Source: Paracoccaceae bacterium | Lineage (GTDB): Bacteria; Pseudomonadota; Alphaproteobacteria; Rhodobacterales; Rhodobacteraceae | NCBI GenBank assembly: GCA_902543185.1 | Contig: CACBXB010000007.1 | Location: 46,801 to 110,800, forward strand | Direction: 5' to 3' | DNA: 64,000 bases | In this document: in pieces, positions 44,861-53,136 of the stretch | How the letters are laid out: each line of letters starts with the position of its first letter | Numbering within the stretch: the first letter of the stretch is position 1 | Notes under the pieces: model-generated | Database searches by the model: none | What the model was told of the DNA's origin: nothing | The model's input: only the letters and a program-made list of their open reading frames with translations | Translations under genes and position numbers: made by a program

Positions 44861-46459
44861 TTAAGCAAACCACCAGCGTTCGACGCACTTGGCGCCATCA
44901 CTATCCCAGTTAGCCGCAATATTTTCGTCTGTTGCGATCGCCTTTGAGTTAGCACTGACATAGCTGTTGAAGATCGGACATATTGTTCCACCATCATCGT
45001 ATATTAAACGCTGGCACTCATAATATAGTTCCCGACGCTTGTTATCATTCAATTCAGCCCTTGCTTCTTTCACAAGTTTATTGAACTTGACTGCCGAGTC
45101 TGTAGTTTTCCAAGCAGTATCATTCCACTCTGTATCGTCAGTATATGCAGCAGAGAACATCCAGTCTTCTGTTGGTCTACCACCCCAGTAACATGCACAC
45201 CATCCTTTGGCATCATTATTCCAAACGTTAGACCAGTATCCATCCTTCGGCTCTCTGATCACTTCGATTTCCATACCGGCTTCAGCTGCAGAAGCTGCCA
45301 TAAGTTGCGCAGCATCAACTGCTCCAGCAAATGCAGCGTCGGCTGCAGAAAGTGGAATCTTTCCTGAATGCCCAGATTTTTTATAGTGATAGGCAGCTTT
45401 ATCAGCATCAAATTCCCGCTGAGGCAAGTCTGAATTATGATATCTGTTTGCTGTTGAGATTGGATGATCGTTACCGATCGCGCCATATCCCAATAAAATT
45501 TTATCGACTAATTCCTGACGCTTAATAGACCACTTGAGCGCCATTCTGAGGTCATAATTGTCGAACGGTGCTACACTCAATCTCATTGGGAAAGTATAAT
45601 GTGCTGTACCCGTAGCGTCCCAAATGTAAATATCCTTGTTTCTCTTGAAAAGGTTTACTGTTTTCAGATCTACTCTGTCCATTGCATCAATATCGCCTGA
45701 TGTTAGGGCGTTTTGGCGGGCGGTCGGATCAATAATTGAAAGCAACTCCACTTCGTCAAAATGGGCCGCGCCTTCTTTCCAATAGTTTGGATTTTTCTTG
45801 AGAACTGACTTAACGCCAGGCTCAAAAGATTGAAGGATGTAACCGCCAGTTCCTACGCCTGATGCCATGTCGCCGGCTGGTCTTATTGATATGTGATAGT
45901 CACTTACGATAAATGGAAAGTCCGCATTTGGATTTTCTAATTCGAAAATCACCTTGTTTTTTCCATCTGCTTTTAATGATTTAACCTGAGTCAGAAGCCC
46001 TTTTGCTGCCGAAGTTGAATCCTCACCCATGTGATGATTGTAGCTAGCCACTACGTCTTCCGATGTCATTGTTTTCCCATTGTGGAACTCAACACCTTGT
46101 CTTAGGTTAAAAACCCATTTTTGAGCATCATCAGACTCAAAGCTTTCTGCTAATTCTGGGATAAGCTCGCCAGTGTTGCTTACTTCGGTTAAGTGGTTTC
46201 CGAAAGTATATCCATTAACGAGTGTGAAGTGGTTTTCAGATGTTGCTGAATCCAAGGTATCTGTAGTAGACCCGTGGCCTAGGCCCATACGGAAACGTCC
46301 ACCACTTTTTGGCGTTGCTGCAGCAACTTGGCCCGCCATCGATAATGCTGAAGGTAATGCAACACCTGTTGCAAGCAAAGATCTTACAAAAGTTCTGCGA
46401 TCAATTTGACCACTTTTATACTTGAGCTCTTGGATGGCTCTGTACTCTAATTTACTCAT
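44861..46459 (-). CDS. family 5 extracellular solute-binding protein, Tat-type signal
   Basis: A 532-residue periplasmic binding protein of the peptide/opine class. The N-terminus carries DRRTFVRSLLATGVALPSAL, a twin-arginine export signal ending near VAAA. The mature part has GLGHGSTTDTLDSATS, WVFNLRQGVEFHNGKTMTSEDVVASYNHHM and YWKEGAAHFDEVELL, all standard for the family. The ATG at 46459 is used because GGGAG precedes it and the Tat motif then falls near residue 21; an extension to 46501 is not supported. It is first gene of the importer operon. The ligand could be a short peptide or a cationic amino acid derivative. Confidence 0.9.
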   Translation of the reverse strand: MSKLEYRAIQELKYKSGQIDRRTFVRSLLATGVALPSALSMAGQVAAATPKSGGRFRMGLGHGSTTDTLDSATSENHFTLVNGYTFGNHLTEVSNTGELIPELAESFESDDAQKWVFNLRQGVEFHNGKTMTSEDVVASYNHHMGEDSTSAAKGLLTQVKSLKADGKNKVIFELENPNADFPFIVSDYHISIRPAGDMASGVGTGGYILQSFEPGVKSVLKKNPNYWKEGAAHFDEVELLSIIDPTARQNALTSGDIDAMDRVDLKTVNLFKRNKDIYIWDATGTAHYTFPMRLSVAPFDNYDLRMALKWSIKRQELVDKILLGYGAIGNDHPISTANRYHNSDLPQREFDADKAAYHYKKSGHSGKIPLSAADAAFAGAVDAAQLMAASAAEAGMEIEVIREPKDGYWSNVWNNDAKGWCACYWGGRPTEDWMFSAAYTDDTEWNDTAWKTTDSAVKFNKLVKEARAELNDNKRRELYYECQRLIYDDGGTICPIFNSYVSANSKAIATDENIAANWDSDGAKCVERWWFA

Positions 46460-46576
46460 ATTATTTACGACTCCCTGTGTGTTATCGTTATTTCTTCCCA
46501 ATCATGCAAAATGCTTCAACTAAAAAGCAAGTGAAAATTGATTTTTTTATGATTTCAAATCAACTTAAAGCCAAAA

Positions 46577-48568
46577 TCAATGCGAATTCCTACTAATAGT
46601 CTCAGAAATTTCCTTTTCGTAGAATAATTTTTCATTTTCGTAAGCTTCTAATTTTGCGTGAATGTAGAAATTTTCAGCATCACTATTCATCGTCGCAAAT
46701 GTTTCTGTACGAGTTTGCCAGTCTCCTCGATTTCTTTCTTCTGTCCAGTGCGTTCGCCCCTCTGCTGAAAGAGGATCATTAGGATGTATAGTCCACCATT
46801 CCCTGGCTATTGACCCAATTTCTAAACCATGGGCACTGTCTCGAACCAGTCCAAAGTCATCGATGATCTCTACTATTGAATCACCTGATCCAATATCACG
46901 AGTTACTTTTCTGGAGTTTGAAGCTTCTCTTAGCGTTTCAGTTTTCCAAGGTTCATCTGTCTTTTCCGGTAAAAAATTGCGCATGTCCCCGCCACCGCCT
47001 TCCGTAACTGGAATTTTAATACTTCCTTCAATAATTTCTATTTCACCTTTATCTGGTGTGGGCCATAAAAGTGGCCAATAGGCATTTGAAATAGATAATC
47101 TAATTTTATGATTTTTAAAAATACGATAGGCTATATGGTCTAAATCAAAGGTGATTGAAATAATTTCATCTTTCTTAATTTGTCTTGGCTTATCATGACC
47201 ATCAATATGGCCAAGATTATAAACTCCATATGTTATTCTTGTTGATGCGCCGTCGGGGTGTATATGGTTTAATCGAACTGCTATTTGAGCTGTACTGGTA
47301 GATGATCTAAGTTTTAATTTTACTTTTGGGGCGCCCACGATGTCTATTTGATCCCTCAACTCTGCTGTTGTAAAAATAGCAGATTGTCCGTCATCTATTC
47401 GTTGATCACCAGGAAGCTCTGGGCCAAGCCAAATTGCACAATACTCTCCGCCATCTAGTCCACATGTTTGGGGTGAAGATATAATTGTTTTGGAATAGCC
47501 TTTTTCCTCGCCCAATGTTGAATTTTCATTGATATGAAGTGTTTTCATTGATGATTGGTTAGGCCACTGATCGTAAGTAACCCAATGACCCTTTCTATGT
47601 TTGTATGAGGACTTGGGTTTAACGCCCTCCATAAGATAAACCGTATAAGCTGGATCATTTTCAACCAGTGTATTTTTGTTTTTCAGCCAATGATCCCACC
47701 ATCTTAATGCCTCATGAAGAAAATCAATTCTCGGTCCTGGCACAGCAAAATGTGGATATTTATGTACCCAAGGCCCCACTATTCCTTTAACCGGGCAAGA
47801 TAGGTTCTCAACAAGATGCGACACAGTATTTTTATAAGCATCTCCCCATCCGCCAATCGCTAAAGTAGCTGCCTTGATTTTTGAGTAGTCTTCACAAACA
47901 GATCCATGTTTCCAATAATCGTCTCTTCTTTGATGTTTAAGCCATTCAATAGGTAAAAATGGTTCAGATTCTAATCTCTCTCGCCACATTTCTCTCCATG
48001 ATTCACCTACTAATGCAGGATCGGGTGGCCTGGAAGAGTAAGCCCACATCGTTGAACCCCAACCAAGATTTTCATTTAATAAACATCCACCCTTGTAGTG
48101 AATATCATCTGCGTACCTATCCACTGTAGAGCATAAAGTGATGATGGCTTTCAGGGGCTCTGGTTGAAGAGCTGCTACTTGGAGAGCATTGAAGCCACCC
48201 CAACTTATACCCATCATTCCCACCGTTCCTGAGCACCACTGCTGTTTGGCCAGCCAGTTGATAACTTCAACAGCATCATTTAATTCTTGGGCTGTGTATT
48301 CGTCTTCCATTATACCCTGGCTATCGCCATTCCCCCGAATATCTACCCGAACGGATGCATAACCTCTTTTGGCAAAATATGGATGAGTTAACTCATCTCG
48401 AGCAACTGTCCCATCGCGCTTTCGATATGGCAGATATTCTAGTATTGCAGGTACTGGAAATTCATGGGCATTTTCTGGCATCCAAGTACGAGCAGATAGT
48501 CTACAGCCATCAGATAAAATAATCCCTAAATCGTCATCTACTTTTATTTTCTTAAGGTTTTCTTTCAT
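46577..48568 (-). CDS. CocE/NonD-family alpha/beta hydrolase (X-Pro dipeptidyl-peptidase-like)
   Basis: A 663-residue serine hydrolase. The nucleophile elbow is GTVGMMGISWGGFNALQ (GxSxG, near residue 122). RPDIRGNGDSQG-like VDIRGNGDSQGIMEDEYTAQE precedes it. KGIVGPWVHKYPHF carries the histidine loop. The C-terminal third is the jelly-roll domain of the family. No signal peptide is seen, so it should be cytoplasmic. The ATG at 48568 is used because the earlier in-frame codon is a TTG without a ribosome site. It lies upstream of the peptide importer on the same strand, so imported esters or peptides are the likely substrates. The exact bond cleaved is unknown. Confidence 0.82.
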   Translation of the reverse strand: MKENLKKIKVDDDLGIILSDGCRLSARTWMPENAHEFPVPAILEYLPYRKRDGTVARDELTHPYFAKRGYASVRVDIRGNGDSQGIMEDEYTAQELNDAVEVINWLAKQQWCSGTVGMMGISWGGFNALQVAALQPEPLKAIITLCSTVDRYADDIHYKGGCLLNENLGWGSTMWAYSSRPPDPALVGESWREMWRERLESEPFLPIEWLKHQRRDDYWKHGSVCEDYSKIKAATLAIGGWGDAYKNTVSHLVENLSCPVKGIVGPWVHKYPHFAVPGPRIDFLHEALRWWDHWLKNKNTLVENDPAYTVYLMEGVKPKSSYKHRKGHWVTYDQWPNQSSMKTLHINENSTLGEEKGYSKTIISSPQTCGLDGGEYCAIWLGPELPGDQRIDDGQSAIFTTAELRDQIDIVGAPKVKLKLRSSTSTAQIAVRLNHIHPDGASTRITYGVYNLGHIDGHDKPRQIKKDEIISITFDLDHIAYRIFKNHKIRLSISNAYWPLLWPTPDKGEIEIIEGSIKIPVTEGGGGDMRNFLPEKTDEPWKTETLREASNSRKVTRDIGSGDSIVEIIDDFGLVRDSAHGLEIGSIAREWWTIHPNDPLSAEGRTHWTEERNRGDWQTRTETFATMNSDAENFYIHAKLEAYENEKLFYEKEISETISRNSH

Positions 48569-48651
48569 TGCTGATGCTCTAAGTTCTCTAAAGATGTGCA
48601 ATTCTATAGTAACGAAAGATTTGCAAATACCTATATTAAGTTGAGGATTTT

Positions 48652-49539
48652 TTGAAAATAATTGCTATTATTTCTTCCGGTGTAGTTTTAATGTTGGCCT
48701 TTTGGATAATAACTTCTGCAAAAATACCGGAGTTTTCTTCTGTTGAGGATTATCAAGGCAGCTTAAAAAAGGGTGAATATGTTTTTAATGCATCAGGTTG
48801 TGCCAGTTGTCATTCCAGTCCAGACACGACACAGGAAGAGAAGTTAGTACTGACAGGTGGTCGTGCCTTTCCGTCTCCATTTGGTACATTCTACGCGCCA
48901 AATATCTCAACGGATAAAGTATATGGGATAGGGGCGTGGTCTGAGAAAGATTTTGTAAATGCGGTCCGTCATGGCGTTTCGCCGGAAGGAAAACATTACT
49001 ACCCATCTTTTCCCTATACCGCATATGCTAATATGACGGATCAAGATATTGCAGATATGTGGGTATATTTTAAATCTATTCCAGAAAGTTCCAAACCGTC
49101 AATTGATCATGATCTTCCAATTTACGCCCGTTGGAGGAGGCCCTTAGCATTCTGGAAATTATTAAATAAACGTGAGCCAATCATAGAATTAGTGTCCTCA
49201 GATGCAATGGTACAGAGGGGCGCATATTTAGTAGAAACGCTCGGTCATTGTGGCGAGTGTCATACTCCGAGGAATTTTATTGGTGGTTTAGAATATGACT
49301 ATTGGCTCGGCGGCGCAAAGAACCCGGCCGGAAGAGGAATGATACCAAATATTACGCCCACAAAGCTGACTTGGGAAACTGAAGAAATTGTTGAATATTT
49401 AGCAAGTGGGTTCACTCCTGACTTTGATGTTGCAGGTGGTCATATGGTAGATGTTATAGAAAACACTTCAAAGCTCACAGAAGAAGATAGAATAGCGATA
49501 GCTGAATATCTGAAAGCTATACCAGGTGTACAAAAATAA
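48652..49539 (+). CDS. membrane-anchored dihaem cytochrome c
   Basis: A 295-residue electron carrier. The first 20-odd residues (MKIIAIISSGVVLMLAFWII) form a signal anchor. Two haem c attachment motifs are visible: CASCHS near residue 48 and CGECHT near residue 200. Matching distal methionines are in SPEGKHYYPSFPYTAYANMT and ASGFTPDFDVAGGHM. The TTG start at 48652 is supported by GAGG about five bases before it. This two-haem type serves as the electron-accepting subunit of periplasmic alcohol, aldehyde or sorbitol-type dehydrogenases, but no dehydrogenase gene lies next to it. It may be an orphan or serve one elsewhere. Confidence 0.85.
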   Translation: MKIIAIISSGVVLMLAFWIITSAKIPEFSSVEDYQGSLKKGEYVFNASGCASCHSSPDTTQEEKLVLTGGRAFPSPFGTFYAPNISTDKVYGIGAWSEKDFVNAVRHGVSPEGKHYYPSFPYTAYANMTDQDIADMWVYFKSIPESSKPSIDHDLPIYARWRRPLAFWKLLNKREPIIELVSSDAMVQRGAYLVETLGHCGECHTPRNFIGGLEYDYWLGGAKNPAGRGMIPNITPTKLTWETEEIVEYLASGFTPDFDVAGGHMVDVIENTSKLTEEDRIAIAEYLKAIPGVQK

Positions 49540-49590
49540 AAATTAATTTACCTTTGAACTTATCTGTTTAAAGCATTAGAGAGGCTTTGT

Positions 49591-49667
49591 GGCTCCTTAG
49601 CTCAACTGGATAGAGCAGCCGACTTCTAATCGGCAGGTTGAGGGTTCGAGTCCTTCAGGGGCCGCCA
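49591..49667 (+). tRNA. tRNA-Arg (TCT anticodon)
   Basis: A complete 77-base cloverleaf with encoded CCA. The acceptor stem GGCTCCT pairs with AGGGGCC (G-U allowed at positions 4-69). The anticodon stem GCCGA/TCGGC encloses CTTCTAA with anticodon TCT. The T arm is TGAGG GTTCGAG TCCTTCA. It ends one base before the stop of the galM gene on the other strand. Confidence 0.95.
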
Positions 49668-49668
49668 T

Positions 49669-50679
49669 TCATCTATTACTTTTATCATTAGAGTTGCTAA
49701 ATTTAACCCTTGTATGGTGTTTATACTTTTCATTTGGACTTAGATAAGGATTAGGAAAGCCACTCTGATTTGGTGAGTCTGGCCAAATTTGCGGTTCTAT
49801 CGCAATTCCGGCAAATTCTTTATATGGAAATTTCCCCCAACCTTCATCATTACCGCTATCGATGCCTTTACCTGTATATATTTGAAGGCCCGGTTCGGTT
49901 GATAGTAACTCTAGTGAAATATTTTTTGCTGAGACGATTGCATTTGTTCTGAGACTTTGCCGAATATTAGAAATACAGAAATTATGGTCAATTTCAGTTG
50001 GTTTACCTTGGTCACTTAACTTTCGACTATTCTTGAAGTCCAAGTTTAGTTCTTTTGCGGAAATTGGTTTTGATATTGGTATTCCATCTTTATCCACTGG
50101 CAGCACTTTATCACAGTTAACAATCAGATTGTGGTTTGCTATGTTTTTTGCGCCATCTAAATTGAAGTAACTGTGATTGGTAAAGTTACATATTGTTGTC
50201 TTGTCGGTACATGCTTCTATAAAAATATCGACTGTTTTTTTGTTTACCTTATAGGTAGTTTCGACTGTTAGATTTCCTGGAAATCCCATGTGCCCATCTG
50301 GGAGTTTATCAAGTAATTTTACTTTGGATTTATCATATTCAATAATTTTCCAATTTCGTGCAGCTGATCCGTTAGTCCCGCCATGCAGTGTATGGGTTTC
50401 ATTTTGATTTTTGTTGAAGGAATAAATTTTTCCATCAATCTTCGCTTTTCCATTAGAAATTCTATTGGCATATCTGCCAACCACAGCGCCTAATTTTCCC
50501 GAATTGACAAAATAAGGTTCCAGTTTCGGATATCCTAGTACTAGAGAATGTGTTACATTTCTCACTCTAATATCTTGAATGATGGCCCCTAAGCTCAATA
50601 TTTTTAACTGAAGATCATTACTTTCAATAATAACTTGGAAAACATCTTCCCCATTGGGCATATGTCCAAATAATTTCAC
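49669..50679 (-). CDS. galM: aldose 1-epimerase (mutarotase)
   Basis: A 336-residue mutarotase that equilibrates alpha and beta anomers of galactose or glucose. Family marks are LSLGAIIQDIRV (start of the barrel), GRYANRISNGK, the catalytic histidine block THTLHGGTNGSAARNW (about residues 96-111), TNHSYFNLDG (second histidine, near 175) and the glutamate near FAGIAIEPQIWPDSPNQ. It lies 51 bases downstream of the KDPGal aldolase gene, completing a galactose-use cluster. Its 3' end abuts the tRNA-Arg gene. Confidence 0.9.
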   Translation of the reverse strand: MKLFGHMPNGEDVFQVIIESNDLQLKILSLGAIIQDIRVRNVTHSLVLGYPKLEPYFVNSGKLGAVVGRYANRISNGKAKIDGKIYSFNKNQNETHTLHGGTNGSAARNWKIIEYDKSKVKLLDKLPDGHMGFPGNLTVETTYKVNKKTVDIFIEACTDKTTICNFTNHSYFNLDGAKNIANHNLIVNCDKVLPVDKDGIPISKPISAKELNLDFKNSRKLSDQGKPTEIDHNFCISNIRQSLRTNAIVSAKNISLELLSTEPGLQIYTGKGIDSGNDEGWGKFPYKEFAGIAIEPQIWPDSPNQSGFPNPYLSPNEKYKHHTRVKFSNSNDKSNR

Positions 50680-50730
50680 AAGCTCGTCCTAATTCTGTAA
50701 ATTAACATTCTGTTTTATCGAAGATTTTCA

Positions 50731-51348
50731 TCATTTCTTGGCATACCAATTGTCATAAGCCAATACGAATTTCCTTGCTGCAAACTGGATATCACGATCA
50801 CTTATAGATGGATGAAATAGATTTGTTCCGATCCCAAAACCGGTTATACCGGCATTTAACCAATCACTGAAATGTGTTTCATCTATTCCACCAACGGCAT
50901 AAGTCTTTAGATTGCTGGGCAGTACAGCTTTTAGTGCTTTAAATCCCTTAACTTCAAGTTTAAATGCTGGAAAAATTTTTAGGCCATCTGCTCCTGAATT
51001 GATTGCTGAAAAACATTCAGATGGTGTGAAGGCACCAGGAAAAGAAAGCATACCTTTGTTTTTTGTAGCTTTGATAACTTCTGTATCCGTATTTGGGGAT
51101 ACGATCATCTGACAACCTAGATTAGAAAGTTCACTAACCTGATTGACATTTGTAACGGTTCCAGCACCAATGATAACTGAAGTACCAAACTTCTTTTGCA
51201 TCTCTGCAATAGTTTCCATTGGGTTAGGAGAGTTTAGTGGAACTTCTAACTTAGAAAACCCCTCGGCAATTAAGATTTCGCTTACCATAACGCATCTATC
51301 ACGTGTTAGGCCTCTTAAAACTGCTATCAATTCACGCTTTTTGTTCAT
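50731..51348 (-). CDS. dgoA: 2-dehydro-3-deoxy-6-phosphogalactonate aldolase
   Basis: A 205-residue KDPG/KDPGal-type aldolase that splits 2-keto-3-deoxy-6-phosphogalactonate into pyruvate and glyceraldehyde-3-phosphate. RELIAVLRGLTRDR (start), EVPLNSPNPMETI (catalytic glutamate region), IIGAGTVTN, the Schiff-base lysine region LKIFPAFKLEVKG (near 125-137) and VGGIDETHFSDWL are present. It overlaps dgoK by four bases (ATGA), so the two are coupled. The neighbouring kinase supports the galactonate over the gluconate branch. Confidence 0.92.
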   Translation of the reverse strand: MNKKRELIAVLRGLTRDRCVMVSEILIAEGFSKLEVPLNSPNPMETIAEMQKKFGTSVIIGAGTVTNVNQVSELSNLGCQMIVSPNTDTEVIKATKNKGMLSFPGAFTPSECFSAINSGADGLKIFPAFKLEVKGFKALKAVLPSNLKTYAVGGIDETHFSDWLNAGITGFGIGTNLFHPSISDRDIQFAARKFVLAYDNWYAKK

Positions 51349-52265
51349 TGATTATCACTACCTGCAAATACTTTTTTAAGGCCATTAAGCGTTACGTTTT
51401 GTGTGTTTTCAATGGTTGCATTTAAACCTAATTTTTTGAGTGCTTTTTGGTATAAGATACACAAATCATTGTTTCCTATCATAATTATATTCTGACCTAA
51501 CCAGTAACTTTTTGCACCTGCTAATTCAGAGCCTATTAGATATCCCGAAAGCTTAGACTTTAGAAATTTAGTAGAAGTATTTTCCAAAAGATCTGCAGCA
51601 CGTAGCCCAAATAACTTAGAAGAAAGCAAAGCAGGATTGGAGTAGGTATCCTCGAAAGCTTCTAAAAAAGAAGTTGGATCAAAATCGTTGCTTTGCACAG
51701 AACTTTTTAGAATAGAACGTTCTGATAGTGATAAAAAAATTTCACCTGTCATAAATGTTTTAAAACTTACTATTTCGTTCGCGCTTATGTGTACCCACTT
51801 CGTATGTGTTCCGGGCAGGCAGATAATACCATCAAAATCTGGGTTTTTCGATAAATATCCAGCAATTTGAGTTTCCTCACCCCGCATTACGTCCGGTGGA
51901 GACTTTTGCATTACACCGGGTACAATACTTACTGAAATTCGCTGATCTGCTGTTTCGACTTGGATTATTTTTTCTTTATTTATGGGAGGGCAGGGAGCTT
52001 TTAAGTATGCTGCCTCTTTCCAGCCAGTTTTTGCTCCAGCCATCCCACAGATTATTATGGGGCATTTAGCATTTTCTTCTTTAGGTAGCCAATTTTCGAT
52101 GAGGCTTATCAGATAGGGTTCAAACTCACTTGGTATAAGTGAGGCCATACCTTTACCATTATTAATTGTATTAATAACGTGCCCACGACGATCTATGCCC
52201 CAGACGCGCAAATTTGACGTGCCCCAGTCGGCTGCGATCAAGGAAATATCGCTAAAATTACTCAT
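51345..52265 (-). CDS. dgoK: 2-dehydro-3-deoxygalactonokinase
   Basis: A 306-residue sugar-acid kinase. AADWGTSNLRVWGID near the start is the phosphate loop of the DgoK family, and GIICLPGTHTKWVHI (near 140-155) and YLIGSELAGAKSYW (near 245) are further family blocks. It phosphorylates 2-keto-3-deoxygalactonate for the aldolase encoded just downstream. It overlaps the SDR gene upstream by four bases. Together with dgoA and the SDR it forms the lower De Ley-Doudoroff route. Confidence 0.92.
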   Translation of the reverse strand: MSNFSDISLIAADWGTSNLRVWGIDRRGHVINTINNGKGMASLIPSEFEPYLISLIENWLPKEENAKCPIIICGMAGAKTGWKEAAYLKAPCPPINKEKIIQVETADQRISVSIVPGVMQKSPPDVMRGEETQIAGYLSKNPDFDGIICLPGTHTKWVHISANEIVSFKTFMTGEIFLSLSERSILKSSVQSNDFDPTSFLEAFEDTYSNPALLSSKLFGLRAADLLENTSTKFLKSKLSGYLIGSELAGAKSYWLGQNIIMIGNNDLCILYQKALKKLGLNATIENTQNVTLNGLKKVFAGSDNQ

Positions 52266-53029
52266 CCGGTAACTACAACGCCGCCATCTATGACTAAAGC
52301 CTGAGATGTTATCATTCTGGAGGCGCTGGATGCTAAAAATAATGTACCGCCCACAATATCAGGTCCTGACAAGTGAACCTTGAGACATTGCCTATCTAAA
52401 TGCTTTGAAAGACCCTCTTCTGTAGCCCATAAATCCATCTGCCTTTTGGTCAAAACCCATCCTGGCATGATTGCATTTACCCGAATATTTAAGGGACCTA
52501 ATTCTCGTGCCAAAGAACGAGTTAAGCCCGTAATAGCAGATTTAGCAGTTGCGTATACCGGATACCCTTCATTGCCCATCATGTATGAGATAGACGAAAA
52601 GTTAATGATAGATCCACCACCATTTTTTTTCATTCCTTCTACAACCTCTTGAGCGGCAAAAAAATGTGGTTTCAAATTCACATTCATTGTCTTGTCCCAT
52701 TGTTCAGATGTAAAGTCACCTAATGTATGGCGAGTATCATTAGCAGCATTATTTACTAAAACAGATATGGCCCCTTGCTTATCAGCTGTTGTTTGTAATG
52801 CTGCCTTTAAGTCTTTCGTATTGGTTACATCACATTCAAGAAAGCTTGGCTCATGTTTATATTTGCCTTTACATTCGATCAAAAACTTTGCTGGATTTGA
52901 TCTTTGTATGAAAGTCACTTTGGAGCCTTGTGACAAAAAACCTTTGGTTAAGTCTGCGCCAATTCCTGCGCCACCGCCGGTTATAAAAATACTTTTATCT
53001 TCCAAATCGTGAAATGTTGCAAATTGCAT
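52262..53029 (-). CDS. short-chain dehydrogenase, probable galactose 1-dehydrogenase
   Basis: A 255-residue SDR. The cofactor motif FITGGGAGIGADLTKGFLSQG is at residues 15-35, NNAAN near residue 92, and the catalytic YPVYATAKSAITGL (Tyr and Lys) near 155-168 after SIINFSSISYM. The C-terminal VIDGGVVVTG is family standard. Because it overlaps dgoK, it most likely performs the entry oxidation of galactose to galactonolactone, as SDR galactose dehydrogenases do in rhizobia. An arabinose or fucose dehydrogenase role is the alternative, since these enzymes are often promiscuous. Confidence 0.8.
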   Translation of the reverse strand: MQFATFHDLEDKSIFITGGGAGIGADLTKGFLSQGSKVTFIQRSNPAKFLIECKGKYKHEPSFLECDVTNTKDLKAALQTTADKQGAISVLVNNAANDTRHTLGDFTSEQWDKTMNVNLKPHFFAAQEVVEGMKKNGGGSIINFSSISYMMGNEGYPVYATAKSAITGLTRSLARELGPLNIRVNAIMPGWVLTKRQMDLWATEEGLSKHLDRQCLKVHLSGPDIVGGTLFLASSASRMITSQALVIDGGVVVTG

Positions 53030-53136
53030 TCTCTATATATCCTAGTGTGTAGAATTAACTTTATTAAATTCTTTCAAATCAAAATTTAAAGAACTGCAGT
53101 GCTCAGATAAATTTTTTCCAAAAACTCCTGTTTCTA

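Noticed and set aside
49640..49667. Phage or island attachment site at the tRNA-Arg 3' end
   Set aside because: No second copy of the tRNA end and no integrase gene were seen in the window.
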